NCBI GenBank assembly: GCA_001949185.1
Contig: BDGG01000005.1
Span: 2,221,249 to 2,285,248, forward strand
Direction: 5' to 3'
DNA from: Ramazzottius varieornatus
Taxonomy: Eukaryota; Tardigrada; Eutardigrada; Parachela; Ramazzottiidae
Length of the DNA stretch: 64,000 bases
The notes under the pieces are model-generated. The model worked only from the letters and a program-made list of their open reading frames with translations, did no database searches and was not told the DNA's origin. The position numbers were made by a program, and so were the translations under genes. Below are positions 23,801 to 35,092 of this stretch, in pieces; the stretch's first letter is position 1, and the number at the start of each line of letters is the position of its first letter.

Positions 23801-25903
23801 TTCGGAGCGGTATCTCAAGTAACACCAGTGGGACTAGCAGCGGCATAAGCAGCGAACCCTCGACCGTCACGTCGTACGAATCCTCAACGACAACCATATC
23901 GACCATACCCTCCTCCAACACTTCCGGGACCAACAGTTCGACCAGCACTGGTAGTTCGGGTAGCTCATCTAGTGGACCTTCTAACCAGTCAAGTTACCTG
24001 ACTGATGGTACCTTAAATACCTCGAGCTACCCTAGCTCAGCGACGTTTTCAACAAGTGGTTCGAACACCAGCGCCTTGAATTATCCAAGTACGACAAGTT
24101 ATCCCACGAGTGGGACGAATACATTCGGGTCGGAATCAACGCAAAGCTATAGTCCGAGTCGCACGGACCAGGGTTCGTTGAGCACCATGACGAGCGGATC
24201 GGGAGACTCGTTACAGTCAACTATACCTAGTTCTTCGGATGCTTCCGGCTATCCGTCGAATGTGACTTCGAACACGTCAAGAACCACGAACGAGTCTTCG
24301 CGGTCGACCTTCGTTCCTGAGCAGTCATCTTATAGCGAGAGCAGTTACAGCCTCAGTCGAACGGGTACGTAGAATTTCACGAGTACATGGTGATAACTCT
24401 AAATGGGACGTGGGCAGATGAATTAAACCAGATAGTTTTCCAAGGGGCGCAAAATTTCGGCTGCTAGCAATGTGAACGTGCGCCACTTTGGATAATTATC
24501 GGGTTCATTTCATCTGTCTGATATATCTATTTGCAGGTACTCCATCACATCCTGCTTTTGGAGAAAGTTCCCTGTCCACCGTGAGATCCGGTGTTTCCGG
24601 AGACTCGGTTTCGCAAAGTACTGTTGGTCGTAGTAGAAGAGCTGGCTCTAATCCAAGCCAGGCCACGAATAACAGCAGCCAAGATTCCGTGTCCGAGAAT
24701 CTCAGCTACAAGGATTCACGATCAACTGCCCTATCAGCCTCTAGATCCACCATGCAACCTAGCCAACAAAGCTCGATAGGAAGATCGCGTTCCTCCATCG
24801 GTAGAAGCGACTTCGAACAATCAAGAACTTCCCAGAGAACCACAGAGTCGGAAGAAAGCAAATCCTCTGTCGGTAGTCGGGTCGTTTCGGAGAACCTTTC
24901 CAGAAACGAGAGCGAAATTCCTAGCCGTTCTACAGTGATGTCCATAAGGTCCTCCATCGCCAATATTAGTGGCCGAACATCACCCAGCCGAGATACCTCA
25001 CGAGTAGACAGATCTGCACCGGAAGTTAGCCAAGAGTGCTCGACAAGTTCAGTGCGACGATCTGAATTGACTTCCACCCAGCCCAGTCCCTCGATGGTTT
25101 CTCAACGTACAGCTGCTATGAGCAGGACAGTTTCTTCTCCCTTGTCTCAAAGCCATACCGAACTTCATTCTGCCTCTAGTTTCCAGCCGAGTATACGAAC
25201 AGTCAACTCTTCCCCGAGTATGCAACCGTCCGGTGTACGTTCCGGGATGTCATCTAACTCACAAAGAACAGTAACCTCAATCCAAGAAGAGAAAAGTTCA
25301 GAAGAATCAGAAAATGAAGAAGGAACTACGGACGACGATACTTCTGAAGCCACTTCGGAAGGAGCCTCAGACGACTTCTTCGAAGAAGAGCAGGCATCCC
25401 GAAGCGTTATGGGAGGGACAGTTTCGAATGTGTCTCAGCGGTCTCAGATCTCCCAGCAAGCCCAACGTCCCATTCTAACACCAAGTCATGCTCCGTCAAA
25501 CGCAAACTCAGCCAAAAGCATGAAGAGCTCGACGCTTCAGCCTGGCGGAACTTCCGCTTCCCGTTCACCCCTGGGGAATAATTCTATCTCGACAATCAGA
25601 AGCGGGAACTCTTCCGCTCTGTCCGCGGTTTTGAACGCGAACTCCAGACAGAGCCCGACGAGTCTAAAACCAAGTAGATCTACTGCTGGCGAAGCGTCCA
25701 GCCTATCGGTAAGGTCAAAGCTGGCTGTGGAAAAAGACGAGAGTCTGGACGAAGCGACCTCGGAAGAAGAGAGTACTGACCCCTCGGAAGATGGGTCAAC
25801 CGTAAGCACGGCAGAGACCAATACGTCAGAAGTAATTCTCAGTTCGGCATCAGTGCCCAACAAGAAGAAGAAAAAGAAGAAGAAAAGAAGGGGAAGTGAT
25901 TAA
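20891..25903 (+). CDS. large Ser/Thr-rich protein with coiled-coil N-terminal half, unrecognised
   Basis: Exons beginning at 20891 join in phase to about 1,150 residues. The first half is charged and helical (SIRELEQETADLAMQLFIKE; TMEDIRAEMRCRFVAMEEEL). From about 23480 it becomes extremely Ser/Thr/Gly-rich (SGTS, STSTGSSGSS), then Ser-rich with many SR, SRS and STV repeats. It ends in an acidic block (SEESENEEGTTDDD) and a Lys/Arg run (KKKKKKKKRRGSD). There is no signal peptide or membrane segment, so a cytosolic or nuclear scaffold is likely; phosphorylation is probable but inferred. The reading frame is interrupted at 21767-21887 by a palindrome of about 120 nt (separate entry); after it the frame runs CVLSKMWDAGKSLCHAAHIF. 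Two introns hold full-length copies of the MITE-like repeat and a third holds a partial one. I do not recognise a family. Confidence 0.75.
21767..21887. repeat. perfect 26-bp-arm palindrome inside an exon
   Basis: Left arm 21767-21792 and right arm 21862-21887 are perfect reverse complements, starting CTGTAATGCTTCTTGAAC. The insert adds an in-frame TGA (21778-21780). GT at 21769 and AG at 21887 look like splice sites, but removing that 119-nt piece shifts the frame; removing 120 nt restores it. A weak alternative donor at 21741 paired with the same AG would also keep the frame. Confidence 0.85.
21955..21985. repeat. partial palindromic MITE-like element, copy 7
   Basis: Only the right arm GAGCGTGCGCCACTTGAGAG is clear. 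It lies in an intron of the Ser-rich gene. Confidence 0.55.
23129..23238. repeat. palindromic MITE-like element, copy 8
   Basis: Starts GGGAGCTCGACGAAG. Inner arms AGCCCACGCTTC and CCGTGCGCCACTTGGG, ending CGATCGTGTCGGG. It lies in an intron of the Ser-rich gene. Confidence 0.8.
24424..24508. repeat. palindromic MITE-like element, copy 9
   Basis: Arms CCAAGGGGCGCAAA and ACGTGCGCCACTTTGG. It lies in the last intron of the Ser-rich gene. Confidence 0.75.
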
Positions 25904-25949
25904 ATAGGATAAATTTATTTGCGCACGTTTCAGAAAATCATCAAGATTC

Positions 25950-25955
25950 AATAAA
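25950..25955 (+). terminator. poly(A) signal of the Ser-rich gene
   Basis: AATAAA lies about 47 bp after the TAA stop codon, a typical distance for a compact gene. Confidence 0.6.
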
Positions 25956-26155
25956 CTCAATGAAGGTAAAACAAAGGTACACCATGAGACCTACGTGCGT
26001 TGTAGAATATGGCTTCTTTACAGTCCTTTCAAGTACCCGGAAGTTCCATGAGCTTGTAACGGAAGTCCTTTGTTCGATCCTTTGAGCTCCTGGAAAACGA
26101 ATGGCTTTCACCACGAAGAAGATCCAGAGACTTACGATCCCGAACAAAACTTACG

Positions 26156-26533
26156 TCAGCCGTTCATGTACTTGCAGGTCCGTAGGTCAAAGGGCGTTTG
26201 TGCTGCAGCCATCGACATGGTCCCAAGACAAATGCAGGATCCGGTGGGTAAAATCCTGGAGCAATCGATTCCGGGATTATAGGAAGGAACTTTGCTGATC
26301 AGGTCCTTCGTCAAGCCATTCTGTGCGGCTACACTTGTACACGTTTCTCCTTTCCGACTCAGAGCTCCGCGACTGCAGAGAACGTTGGACATCATTCCGC
26401 CCCCGTTTGATCCATAAGGGCTTTGCTGGTTGGAATATCGGGATCCTGATGACTGTTGGGAGGATGCTTCACCTAGAAAAGTTACACATACACAAAACGA
26501 GAGCAATAGAACAGAGGAAGTAAGATGGGCCAT
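26156..26533 (-). CDS. small secreted LysM-domain protein
   Basis: A 125-residue protein with a clear signal peptide (MAHLTSSVLLLSFCVCVTFL, cleavage probably near the GEASS that follows), a short Ser/Gln/Gly linker, and one LysM domain. The LysM signature is GETCTSVAAQNGL followed by NPGIDCSRILPTGSCICLG, with the Cys-rich, fungal-type pattern (GDTC...NPGxxCxxLxxGxxxC). LysM domains bind N-acetylglucosamine polymers such as chitin or peptidoglycan, so a role in cuticle or in defence outside the cell is plausible but inferred. It is in a single exon. A consensus splice donor (C|GTAAGT) begins two bases after the stop codon, so a 3' UTR intron is possible. It is convergent with the Ser-rich gene, 250 bp away. 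Confidence 0.8.
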   Translation of the reverse strand: MAHLTSSVLLLSFCVCVTFLGEASSQQSSGSRYSNQQSPYGSNGGGMMSNVLCSRGALSRKGETCTSVAAQNGLTKDLISKVPSYNPGIDCSRILPTGSCICLGTMSMAAAQTPFDLRTCKYMNG

Positions 26534-27006
26534 CGTTCGTATTGTAAAGCTGAATTTCCTCAGAGTTGAAAACGAAACTGCCCAAAGGAAGAAAACTTCT
26601 GAAATGAGTGAAATCGGACGTCTTTAATACGACAGCCTGTACGAGCATGTGGAGAAGCTGTGCGCATGGTGACTCTGATGTAAGTTTCATGTCGTCATTT
26701 GTCATTGATGCGAAACACCGTTTGCTATTGCTGGGGGAATAGAGTGGAATATGACGTAAGCTGCGCCTTCTGGCGTATGGGCTGTCAGTCTGATTGACAA
26801 TCGTTTGTTTGATCTCGAGAAGTAAGATGAAAATCGAGAACTTGCTGTTGCTTCCGTATTTGCACTTCCGCTAACAGCCGTTAAAAAGCTTTGGGGTACT
26901 TTCACTTCCACAGAAAATGCTCGTCATCTTATTCACAAAATGCGAGCCGCTGGCAAGCGGAATGCGAGGTAATTGTGGACCCGGAAGTCAGCGGAGAACC
27001 ATAACA
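26534..27006. other. LysM upstream/SNX14 3' intergenic region
   Basis: No gene is recognised. It should contain the LysM promoter and the 3' end of SNX14, which are on the same strand. Confidence 0.35.
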
Positions 27007-30000
27007 CTATGGAATCTTCAATATGGAAGTAGATGAATCAGAGGCCGTCCAAAACTCTGGAAAAATTTCAGAAACTAGCAAATCTAGAAGAATCAAAACC
27101 AGCCTCATATTCAAAGTTTTATACTGAAACAGGTTGAGCATCATCTTGGCCAGGTCTTCGGGATTGAGCCCAGAGACCAACTTCACCGGCTCCGTCCTGC
27201 AGATCTTTCTCATCCGCTCCACAAAGTCAACTTCCCGCTGGAGTATCTCCTCTTCGGTAATTGCAGCATCTTGACTCGTCAAGATATCACAAAGAAGATG
27301 TATCATGTCCGCCAGCTGCCTCGGATCTTTCGCGAACTTTACAAAGCTGGAAATCTGATCATGCGCTAGTTTCTCTACAAGTGGCGCAGCAAAGGAATGC
27401 AGACATGCGATCAAACTTAGAATCTCAGGTTCAGTATGAAACACATTCGTAGCTAAATAAATTATCTGATCGAAAATACCGCTTATCTTCTTGTACTCTT
27501 GACTATTCTTGTCTAAGTCCGTCAGGTTGAAAGACGCGACGGAATCAGTCCGAGACTGCGGACGTTCGAGCGACATTGAGGAAGTTGTTTGACTTTCGCA
27601 CATGACATCTGAATGGGGCTTCTGCTTGACTGTGGGTAAGGCAGAACCCAACAAAGATCTCACGAAAGAGTCGATATTCTGTCCACGTTCTTGTGTCAAG
27701 ATCTGCGGGACGTTTCTGATGACTTTCCCGAGACCCAAGTCAGGAAAGCCGAGGGAGGAGTCGAAGTCAAGTGTAGTGGCTAAGAAGTTATACAGCATCT
27801 GACTGTATCGAAGTTTGGGCTCACTGACTAACGCTCGAAGAAACCGTTGAAAGTCTGGTATCCTCTGCTGCATGTATTCCAAGCTGGGCATAGTCCATGC
27901 TTTCTTTGGTGGAAGACAGTTAAAAACACTCAAGTCACCGTGAAACTCTCTCATTTTACTTTCCAGAATGTAAAACTCGGCGTAGCGTCTCTGAATGGAC
28001 CACTTCTTGTCCTTGTCGGGACTGAGTGGACCTCTATCCAAGACGTTGATGTTCAGCATCATGAAAATACGACCGCGATCGTCTCGGCGACGTTCAACGC
28101 GGGCTACCGTGACGTCGTAGAAGCTAAGGTCGCGAAGTGCGGACCCCAGGGCGTCCTCGTTGATGGAATGCTCGTGGTGATCGCTCTCGTCAAAGTCGTC
28201 GTCGGGAAGGCTCGAATTGTCCAGGTCATCGTCTATGTGGTTATAGTGGTTGTCAAGGACTGCGGGAACGTCTTTAAGAACACCGCGGACTGTTTCACCC
28301 AGCATGCGAAGAGGTTCCGGGTTCGCTTGGCGGGCTATACGTCGGGAGATGTTGCGCTTGACTTGACGCTTCTTATGGGCTTCACCGGTTGGTGGAATTA
28401 GTAGATGATGGTACAAACGAGTTTCCTGTAAAAAAAACTTTGATCATCTAACGATCATCTCGAAAAATCAAATAATCACACATGGTAGCAGACGACACAG
28501 ATTCAAGCCCGCTCAAAGATTTCTCAAACGCAATTTGTATTATAAGAACGTTGATTGACCTGTAAGCTTCGTTTTTACTACGATATTCTTAGTCGTGTGA
28601 ATATTCATCCAGTCATGCGTGTTTCATTTCAACCAAAACAGTTTCATTGTGCGAATTTTTCAGAATTTCATACTTCAAAATCTGGTACGAAGATGTTCTC
28701 AAGAAGGTTGACCAGCTGGTGGAAACAGTCGCTCCATGAGGGACACTGTCGGAGTCGCAGCACTGAAGCAGGTGCTCCAGCTGTTACAGTCTCAAGGTCT
28801 ATGAGGAACTGAAGCGGGAATGAGTACTCTTTCTCACCAGCCGCCTGAATCTGTTTCAACAGCTTCGTGGCACTGTTGAAGGTTGTCTGCACAGCTGCTT
28901 CACCCAGCACCGGACTTTCAAGGAACTTGTTAATCCACGACATTGATTCATGGATCTTCAAAAAATCTTCTAGGTTCTTGTCTTTCAAGTACTGCTCGAA
29001 CGAGTTCTTCAACGCGGGTTCTTTGAGGATTTCTTTCAGTGTCATCCTCTGAATGGTGCTTGGTGCCTTGTCGATGCTCAGTGTCTCCAGAATCGGTACT
29101 TCGGTAGCGTCTTCTTCAGGGCTCTGTAGGAGGGCAGCGCCACCAGGAGCCATGGCTGAATCAGCGGCTAAAGTGAGCAGGAAGTAGATTCGATGCGGTT
29201 CGGAAACCAGGTCGACAATGAGCTTCAGGACGGACTCGCTAAGAACTTCTCGGAAAAGGGCAGTCATGGCTGCAAACTTTCGGACCTCTTGAGGCACGAG
29301 GAAGTGAGCTAACTTGCCTGATAGTCGGTAAACGAATGTATCCTGTGGAATTTCTGAAAATAGAAATACTATTTCTCACGAAATTCACAATGTAAGTTTG
29401 GCAAGCCATGCGGTCGGCTAAACAAATTGCATCGATCCGTAATACCAGCCATTGACGGACGTTGTACAGCTTGCCACAACGACATATGTGGGTTTATGGA
29501 AATTACTATACGAGTACCTACCCGATTGGTCAGCCAGAGCTGGATGGAAGAAGTGCGGTTGCTCTGTAAAGAGCGCCTGAAGGTCGATAACCAAATCCGC
29601 TTTCTGGAGAGATCTGACACTCAAGAAGACGCTGATGTGGTCGACGAAGGCAGGAACAATCCTCTCCACGAGGAACACTGGATACTTTACTGTTCGCAAC
29701 CTTCTGATCAGCAAACTCGACGCATGTCGAATAGCCAACTCGAGCTCCGTCACGAAAGTCTTCCGGACTTGTATGATGCCATACCAATCTTTGAGAGCAT
29801 AGCTATGCACGATGATTTTCGTCAGCGACAGGAGAGCGTCGTCGATCAGCTTTGGAATCTTCAAGTTGTACCACGGATGAAGTCTCTCCAGATTCGCACT
29901 GGAAATTACGGCGTTCGGCCCTATCAGTTTCTGTGTGCTTGCTTTCGGGGATAATGCAGCGAAATTTTCTGTCCATTTGCTATTCAGAGAGTAGAATAAC

Positions 30001-30293
30001 CTAGCTATTCGGTGGACGAAGGGAGATTCTGCAGAGGAGAGTACTTTCTTCGTTTCAGCAGCGATGCCTCCATTCTCATCGTCTGCAATCACGAGGAACG
30101 AAGCAGCTCCGAACACTGTTATAACCAGTGCGAAGAGAAAAGTCCAGAGGAATCCAGATTTGAGAATGGTTATGACTGTGCAGCCCACGGCGATAAGGGA
30201 GATAATCTTGACGAGACTGCTAAAGGGCTTCCGTTTGTTCCACAAGAGCCGAGGTGGTTCAGATGAGACGTTCAAGATCGACAACGAGTCCAT
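27007..30293 (-). CDS. SNX14: sorting nexin 14 (PXA-RGS-PX-nexin C)
   Basis: Exons 29522-30293, 28674-29353 and 27007-28425 give 956 residues, close to the 946 of human SNX14. In order: two adjacent N-terminal membrane helices (about residues 25-68); a PXA domain (about 100-270, starting LHPWYNLKIPKLIDDALLSL); an RGS-like domain (about 320-440, TLKEILKEPALKNSFEQYL); a PX domain (about 560-680, YDVTVARVERR, IQRRYAEFYILESKM, LPPKKAW, RRYAEF-type core); and a C-terminal nexin domain. SNX14 sits on the endoplasmic reticulum at lipid-droplet contacts in vertebrates. The start is the ATG at 30293. The frame stays open upstream to another ATG at 30386, which would add 31 residues. SNX13 and SNX25 share the layout; length and twin helices favour SNX14. 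Confidence 0.88.
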
Positions 30294-31259
30294 GGCGCTC
30301 CTTGCTCCTTCACCGCGTGTTCCAGCAGCAAACATCCAGCTTTCGACCCATGAGATTGCCGGGAAAGATGAGACACTCCTGATCATGAAATAGTTCAAAG
30401 TTCGAACTGAAGAGTGGAGACTGATGAGCAGCTGGCGCTGCTGGGTGCATTATTTGTCATGTTATGTTATGGAAACCATGTCAAATTGTCAAATTGTTAA
30501 CACGACATGTTACTTGAAACCGTGCGCCCTGGGCCGGGGGTCGATCAGGATCAGGAAGTCTGTTTGACTGTAAGCCGAAGGATACGCTGATTGGTTGAAA
30601 TGCTGCCAGCCAAATCGATTCGCTTCCTGAACGCCCTGGACCGATGAGGAAAAGTTCGATTTTGGCTGATTGCTTTTGCGGCCCCCTGAGTGTCCGATAA
30701 GCTTTGCCCCACAACCCACTCCACAGCGTCCACACTTTCACCGAAATGGAAGTTCTGACTTTCTCCTTCAGTTTTTTTACTTCACCTCGCTAATACATAC
30801 CGACTGAACTCTCTGCTACCATCTTGTCGGCGGAGATCAAGGGAAGCGTCTGACGGGGTTGTCCTGAGATTCGTGGGGGAAACTTGTTCTAGGATCAAGA
30901 CTTACTAAGCGCTGCTTTTGGACAGTCAGCGGCTACACATCAGAAATTTCTCGCTGGGCGCCAAGGATATCCTTGTTAATGAGCTGAATAATTCACGTAT
31001 TGTTCAGCGAGATAAATCACATCATCCATCCAGGAGTTAAAGGCTGAATGGGATAGGCAAAAGCCCGAGAAGGTAAAGTTTTTGCGGCTAACCGTCATCT
31101 ATTGCGCCTTACTTACGATAACCAGAACAGCATCTGAGAACAGCATTACGTTCGCGATGGTTCTTGGCTAGTTTGATCAGCATGCCGGTCGATACCGGGA
31201 TATGGGATTGCAGTTGTTGGAGTTCGAGAAGATATCCAACGGGAACGGCAGTGAAACTC
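30294..31259. other. SNX14 upstream region
   Basis: The SNX14 promoter should lie here. Overlapping minus-strand frames at 30481-30741 have no splice partners or motifs and look like chance frames. A minus-strand frame at 31109-31417 runs out of the left inverted arm and ends at a good donor, but no following exon is found. Confidence 0.35.
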
Positions 31260-31422
31260 ACGAGGGGATTTAGCCTCTCCTCTAGTCTCAATTCCGAAAC
31301 CGAAACGGTAGAAAGATAGAGAAGAGCTTCCTCGACTGGGACAGTCGTCACCGGCTCAAAAATATCCTGGAAAATACAGCAGGAAGCGGAAGTGACGTAA
31401 GAATCTGAGCGATACATGGCTA
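31260..31422 (-). repeat. left arm of a 163-bp inverted repeat
   Basis: This arm matches the reverse complement of 36120-36286 at roughly 90% identity. The two arms flank the whole nested transposon block. On the minus strand this copy has an open frame; the right copy has short indels that break it. The arms could be terminal repeats of the outer element or a captured host exon. Confidence 0.85.
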
Positions 31423-32446
31423 CTGATTTTATCGGGCGACTATCATCTATTTGGAATCAGGTCTGGAACTACATGTCGAGAAAGACAAATTTCACAAAAG
31501 TGGTATTTTTCGTAGAAATGATGAAAGCAAAGACGAGCTTTACACCAGCCACATTTCAGAAGCAGCGAACGTGAGCAGCTGTCGTGGTCGCAGTGGCCAG
31601 TCAGACCATCGAAACAGAATTCTGTCGGATTCACATACGTAAAGGACTTGTCAATGTAATCAGACAAGTGCCAAGCTTGTGCGACTAGGTTTCGGAATCT
31701 GGGTGAAGCGAACTGCTGATAGATCAAGGAATGTAGTTTGATGATCACATCTCGGTGATGCACCTGCACAGGCTGATCATTCAGGAATATCCAGCTGGAA
31801 ATCTTCCGGAAGTATCCCTTGTACATACGGAAATAAACGACGTCAAGTGGCTGAATTTGACCGGTTACTTTGGGTGGAATCGTGATCATCTCGTGCTCGA
31901 GCTCTTCAGGTTTGACTTCCTCGACAGCGTCTTGATCAGTGAACGTCGGCCACGAATCGACTATGAATACGCAGTGATGATGCATATGCGGAAAGGACAC
32001 TTTCTCACACCACTCGATGAACAAGCTGCTTGGCCATCTTGCCGGAAGTCGAAGCGGTCACATGAAGGTTTCTAGCTTTAAACATGGTTCGTTTGACGAT
32101 GGGCCCGAGGACACCCTTGTCTCCTTGCAGGGTGAAGATGAGAACCGGTAGAAACTTTCGGGTACCTGGAGAGACGCACATCATAACCGTATAACTGTGG
32201 GTCATAGAATTTTCTGATCGCGTGAGTGCCAAAACATGTTTTGCGCCGACAAAATCCAGAGTTTGACCTGGACGCATCTCGTACTGAAAGCTCGACTGGT
32301 TTGCATTCCCTAAGCAGTCCAGCCCATGGGCTTGAATCCTTGATTTGACTAGAGCAACACATTCCTTCATTCTTCATTTCCGGTTCTTCTTTCAGGTACT
32401 TTTCCGTGACAAACTTGGTAATCTTTCTGTCGCAAACGTCATAGTA

Positions 32447-35092
32447 CGAGGGAAAGGTTGTTGAGTTAGCCGCCCCATGCTGCGGTTGTTGAGTTAGCCA
32501 CCCCATGCTGCGGTTGTTGAGTTAGCCACCCTTGCGTTATGTGGTTGAGCACAGGCAGTGCTATAGCATTGAGTCGTGGTATAAGTAATAGCGCTTTTTC
32601 AAACTGCGGTGTAGTGGACACCATACCGTCAAATACACAGTACGTAGATTTTGACATCTTCGCGACTGAACTATCCATCGCACAACCAGCTCATCACACT
32701 TCCCTGAAATCTTAGTGGTTATTCAATACAACAAATAATATTGAGGTCAGAATACTGATTATGAGGTAAAACAGCGGAACCCGCTTCAAATCATAGGGTC
32801 GATTACCCCTCAAGCTATCTTTTGTTTCTTTGCAACACGCGTCCGTCTTGGTGGAACTTCTTGGGCAATGTCTTCTGGCTCGTAGCTCGATGATGCTTTC
32901 CGCTTCGTCAAGTTGACTTTTCTAACCGCTACGCTCTTTCCAGCTTTATGCAAAATGCTTGATGTTTCCTGAACCTACTCTAGATTAGACTTTGACTTTC
33001 GTTTTGCAGCTTTAGAGGCGTCCTTAGCTGCTTCCACAGCAGCGCGTTTTGCGGCCTGCGCAGACTGAACGTTTTCCTCGTTGGTCAAACCTCCAGCATC
33101 AAGGTTCAGGTGGTCATTATTTTCCCGACGTGCTTTCTTTGGTGCGACAGTTAACAGCGAAGCTTAGAGTGAAGCAGCTAGCACGGCACCCGGAGTCACA
33201 CCTCGCTGCTTTAACCCGATGAATTCCAGAATTTCGTCACGATCGTTCTGGTCAACGATATCAAGCTCAGCAGACAAGGATTCCGTCAAACGTTCAAAAA
33301 TGGGCTGATAGTCTTTTGCAGCGACCTCCCCCGGGATCACACGATCACTAGGACAATGACGAGTCTTCACTGGCACGAATCACTTCAGGTCTGAATGGAA
33401 ACAGTCCTGATTTTCGGAATCCGGATACGAGATTCTGTCCGGCGTTGAAAGAGTGTTGAGGGAGGCATTCTTCCGTAAGAAACCACAGTTTTACCAGGTG
33501 AGACAAAAGATTATCCTTCGTCACCTGAGAATTACATCACATTAAGTAATCACCACTAGATTTCACTGAAATACCGCTGGTGAAATCCCACCAGTCCTCG
33601 TATCATATTATGACGGTCCTTCAAGTATTCAGCCCACAATTTCTTGACTTGCCCAAACACAGAGATATCAAAAGGCTGCAGATGACTCGTTTATCCAGCA
33701 GGTAGTGCGAAGACGTAAACGGTCTTGCCGGTTCTGCCTCGAACTCTTTGATGTATTGAGAGAAGTGTCCATCCGCGAATATCACATTCTATTATAAAAC
33801 ACAGATGACATCATAGTATAGGAATCAGTGAATTCTACAACAGCGACAATCGCTCACTGTGTAGTGACGTAGTGCGTAACGTATTGAGTACACTGTGGCT
33901 AGCCTTCATTTTAGTCATTGCCGGGAATACTACCAACTTAAGGTAATTGGCAAAGTGAAGTTGATCCATGGTTCCGGAATCATTCACTCCTGGATAGCAG
34001 TGCCCACTTGTACCATCTAGTCGTGAACGAACGTGTCGTTTACCGGAAAAGAGTGCCATGAACGGAAGTTGAAGTCCAGCGGCGTTACCACAAGGTAATA
34101 TAGTCACCAGTTCTTTCTCCGTTCCATCAAATTGGGAATAAATTTGACGCATTCCTTTTCGTCCTACCACCCTGTCGAACATTTCTGCCGTATTAAAGAC
34201 CGACTCGTCCAGATTCCACACTTGTTCTGGTTCGTCGAGGAAGGCTCGGTGGAAAAGTAGCTCTGTCAGCTTGCTGATGTATTTGTCCGCTAATTCATGT
34301 GTCCAATCGCGGTCTTTCTTTCGGTTATTTGCGTGGGTTACTCGTATGGACAACGTGGGATGTCGCTGCAGAAATCGACAGGAATGTTGATCGTTGAAGG
34401 CTGTGTGCTTAAAACATGTTGAGATTAAAATACGATCGACGTAAGCAAGATCGGAAGACAAATCACGAGAATAAATAATTCCACGCACCATGTCGGTTAT
34501 TTATCTCCACGATTGGTGCCGCGCAGTGCTGTCGAATTAGCGGAATTCCCGTACCAGAGCAAGCCAGTACAAAATCAGCAAGAGCTTCTTCTTGAGGAGG
34601 TATTTTCGGCTGCTTTCTGTGAGGCCCAAGATGCCGATTGTTCAGCCGATTACTCAGCGTCCGTCGATTGACTCCGTACAGCATTGCTGATTCCCGCTCA
34701 CTCCATTCCAGTTTAGCCACGGCCTGAGATGCTGCCTCCAATGTAAGTTGAGCATGAGCTTCGGTTGAAGTCTTCAGCTTGGGAGCTTTGGCCCTGTCGT
34801 ATAAATCAAGTCACGTCATCAACTAGATTTACGCTGCGAGCGCCTCTAGTGGCCTCGAGTTCATTTCCGGTCCAGGCTCTGTAACATGGGATTCAAGCGT
34901 TCTAAAATATGAAGATCCGTAGAGTCTTCCAGAACCCAACTTCGGTTACGCATAGTATTATCCGGCAGCCCCTCATTTTTTCTATCAATCCAACCGAAAT
35001 AATTTGGGTATTACTCACAGATAAGAGGCAAAAATATGTGGCTAACTGAACAACCTCGACATAGGCCGGCTAACTCAACAACCTTTCCCTCG
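32447..35092 (-). mobile_element. pogo/Tigger-like DNA transposon with TA target duplication
   Basis: The ends are CGAGGGAAAGGTTGTTGAG and its reverse complement, flanked by TA at 32445-32446 and 35093-35094, as expected for the Tc1/mariner/pogo superfamily. The motif GGTTGTTGAGTTAGCC is repeated in tandem, about three times at the left end and about twice at the right. Length is 2,646 bp. It carries a broken transposase on the minus strand. Confidence 0.9.
33164..34741 (-). pseudogene. pogo/Tigger-like transposase remnant
   Basis: Transposase of the nested element. From 34741: an HTH_Psq/CENP-B-type helix-turn-helix (LYGVNRRTLSNRLNNRH), then FLQRHPTLSIRVTHA, the first catalytic Asp in EQVWNLDESVFN, and GCYPGVNDSG-like wording. 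Further on, near 33780, a FADGHFSQY-type segment holds the second Asp. After it PAG-stop-TSHLQPFD holds the third Asp behind an in-frame TAA. The tail is EILEFIGLKQRGVTPGAVL. Stops and frame changes near 34480, 33840 and 33690 make it non-functional, though some breaks could be introns. Confidence 0.8.

Noticed and set aside
24706-25863. Several minus-strand frames of 60-123 codons
   Set aside because: Antisense to the Ser-rich coding region; Ser codon bias leaves the opposite strand open.
27847-28401. Plus-strand frame of 184 codons rich in Val
   Set aside because: Antisense to the SNX14 exon that carries the PX domain.
30481-30741. Three overlapping minus-strand frames
   Set aside because: Mutually overlapping in different frames with no domain; likely chance.
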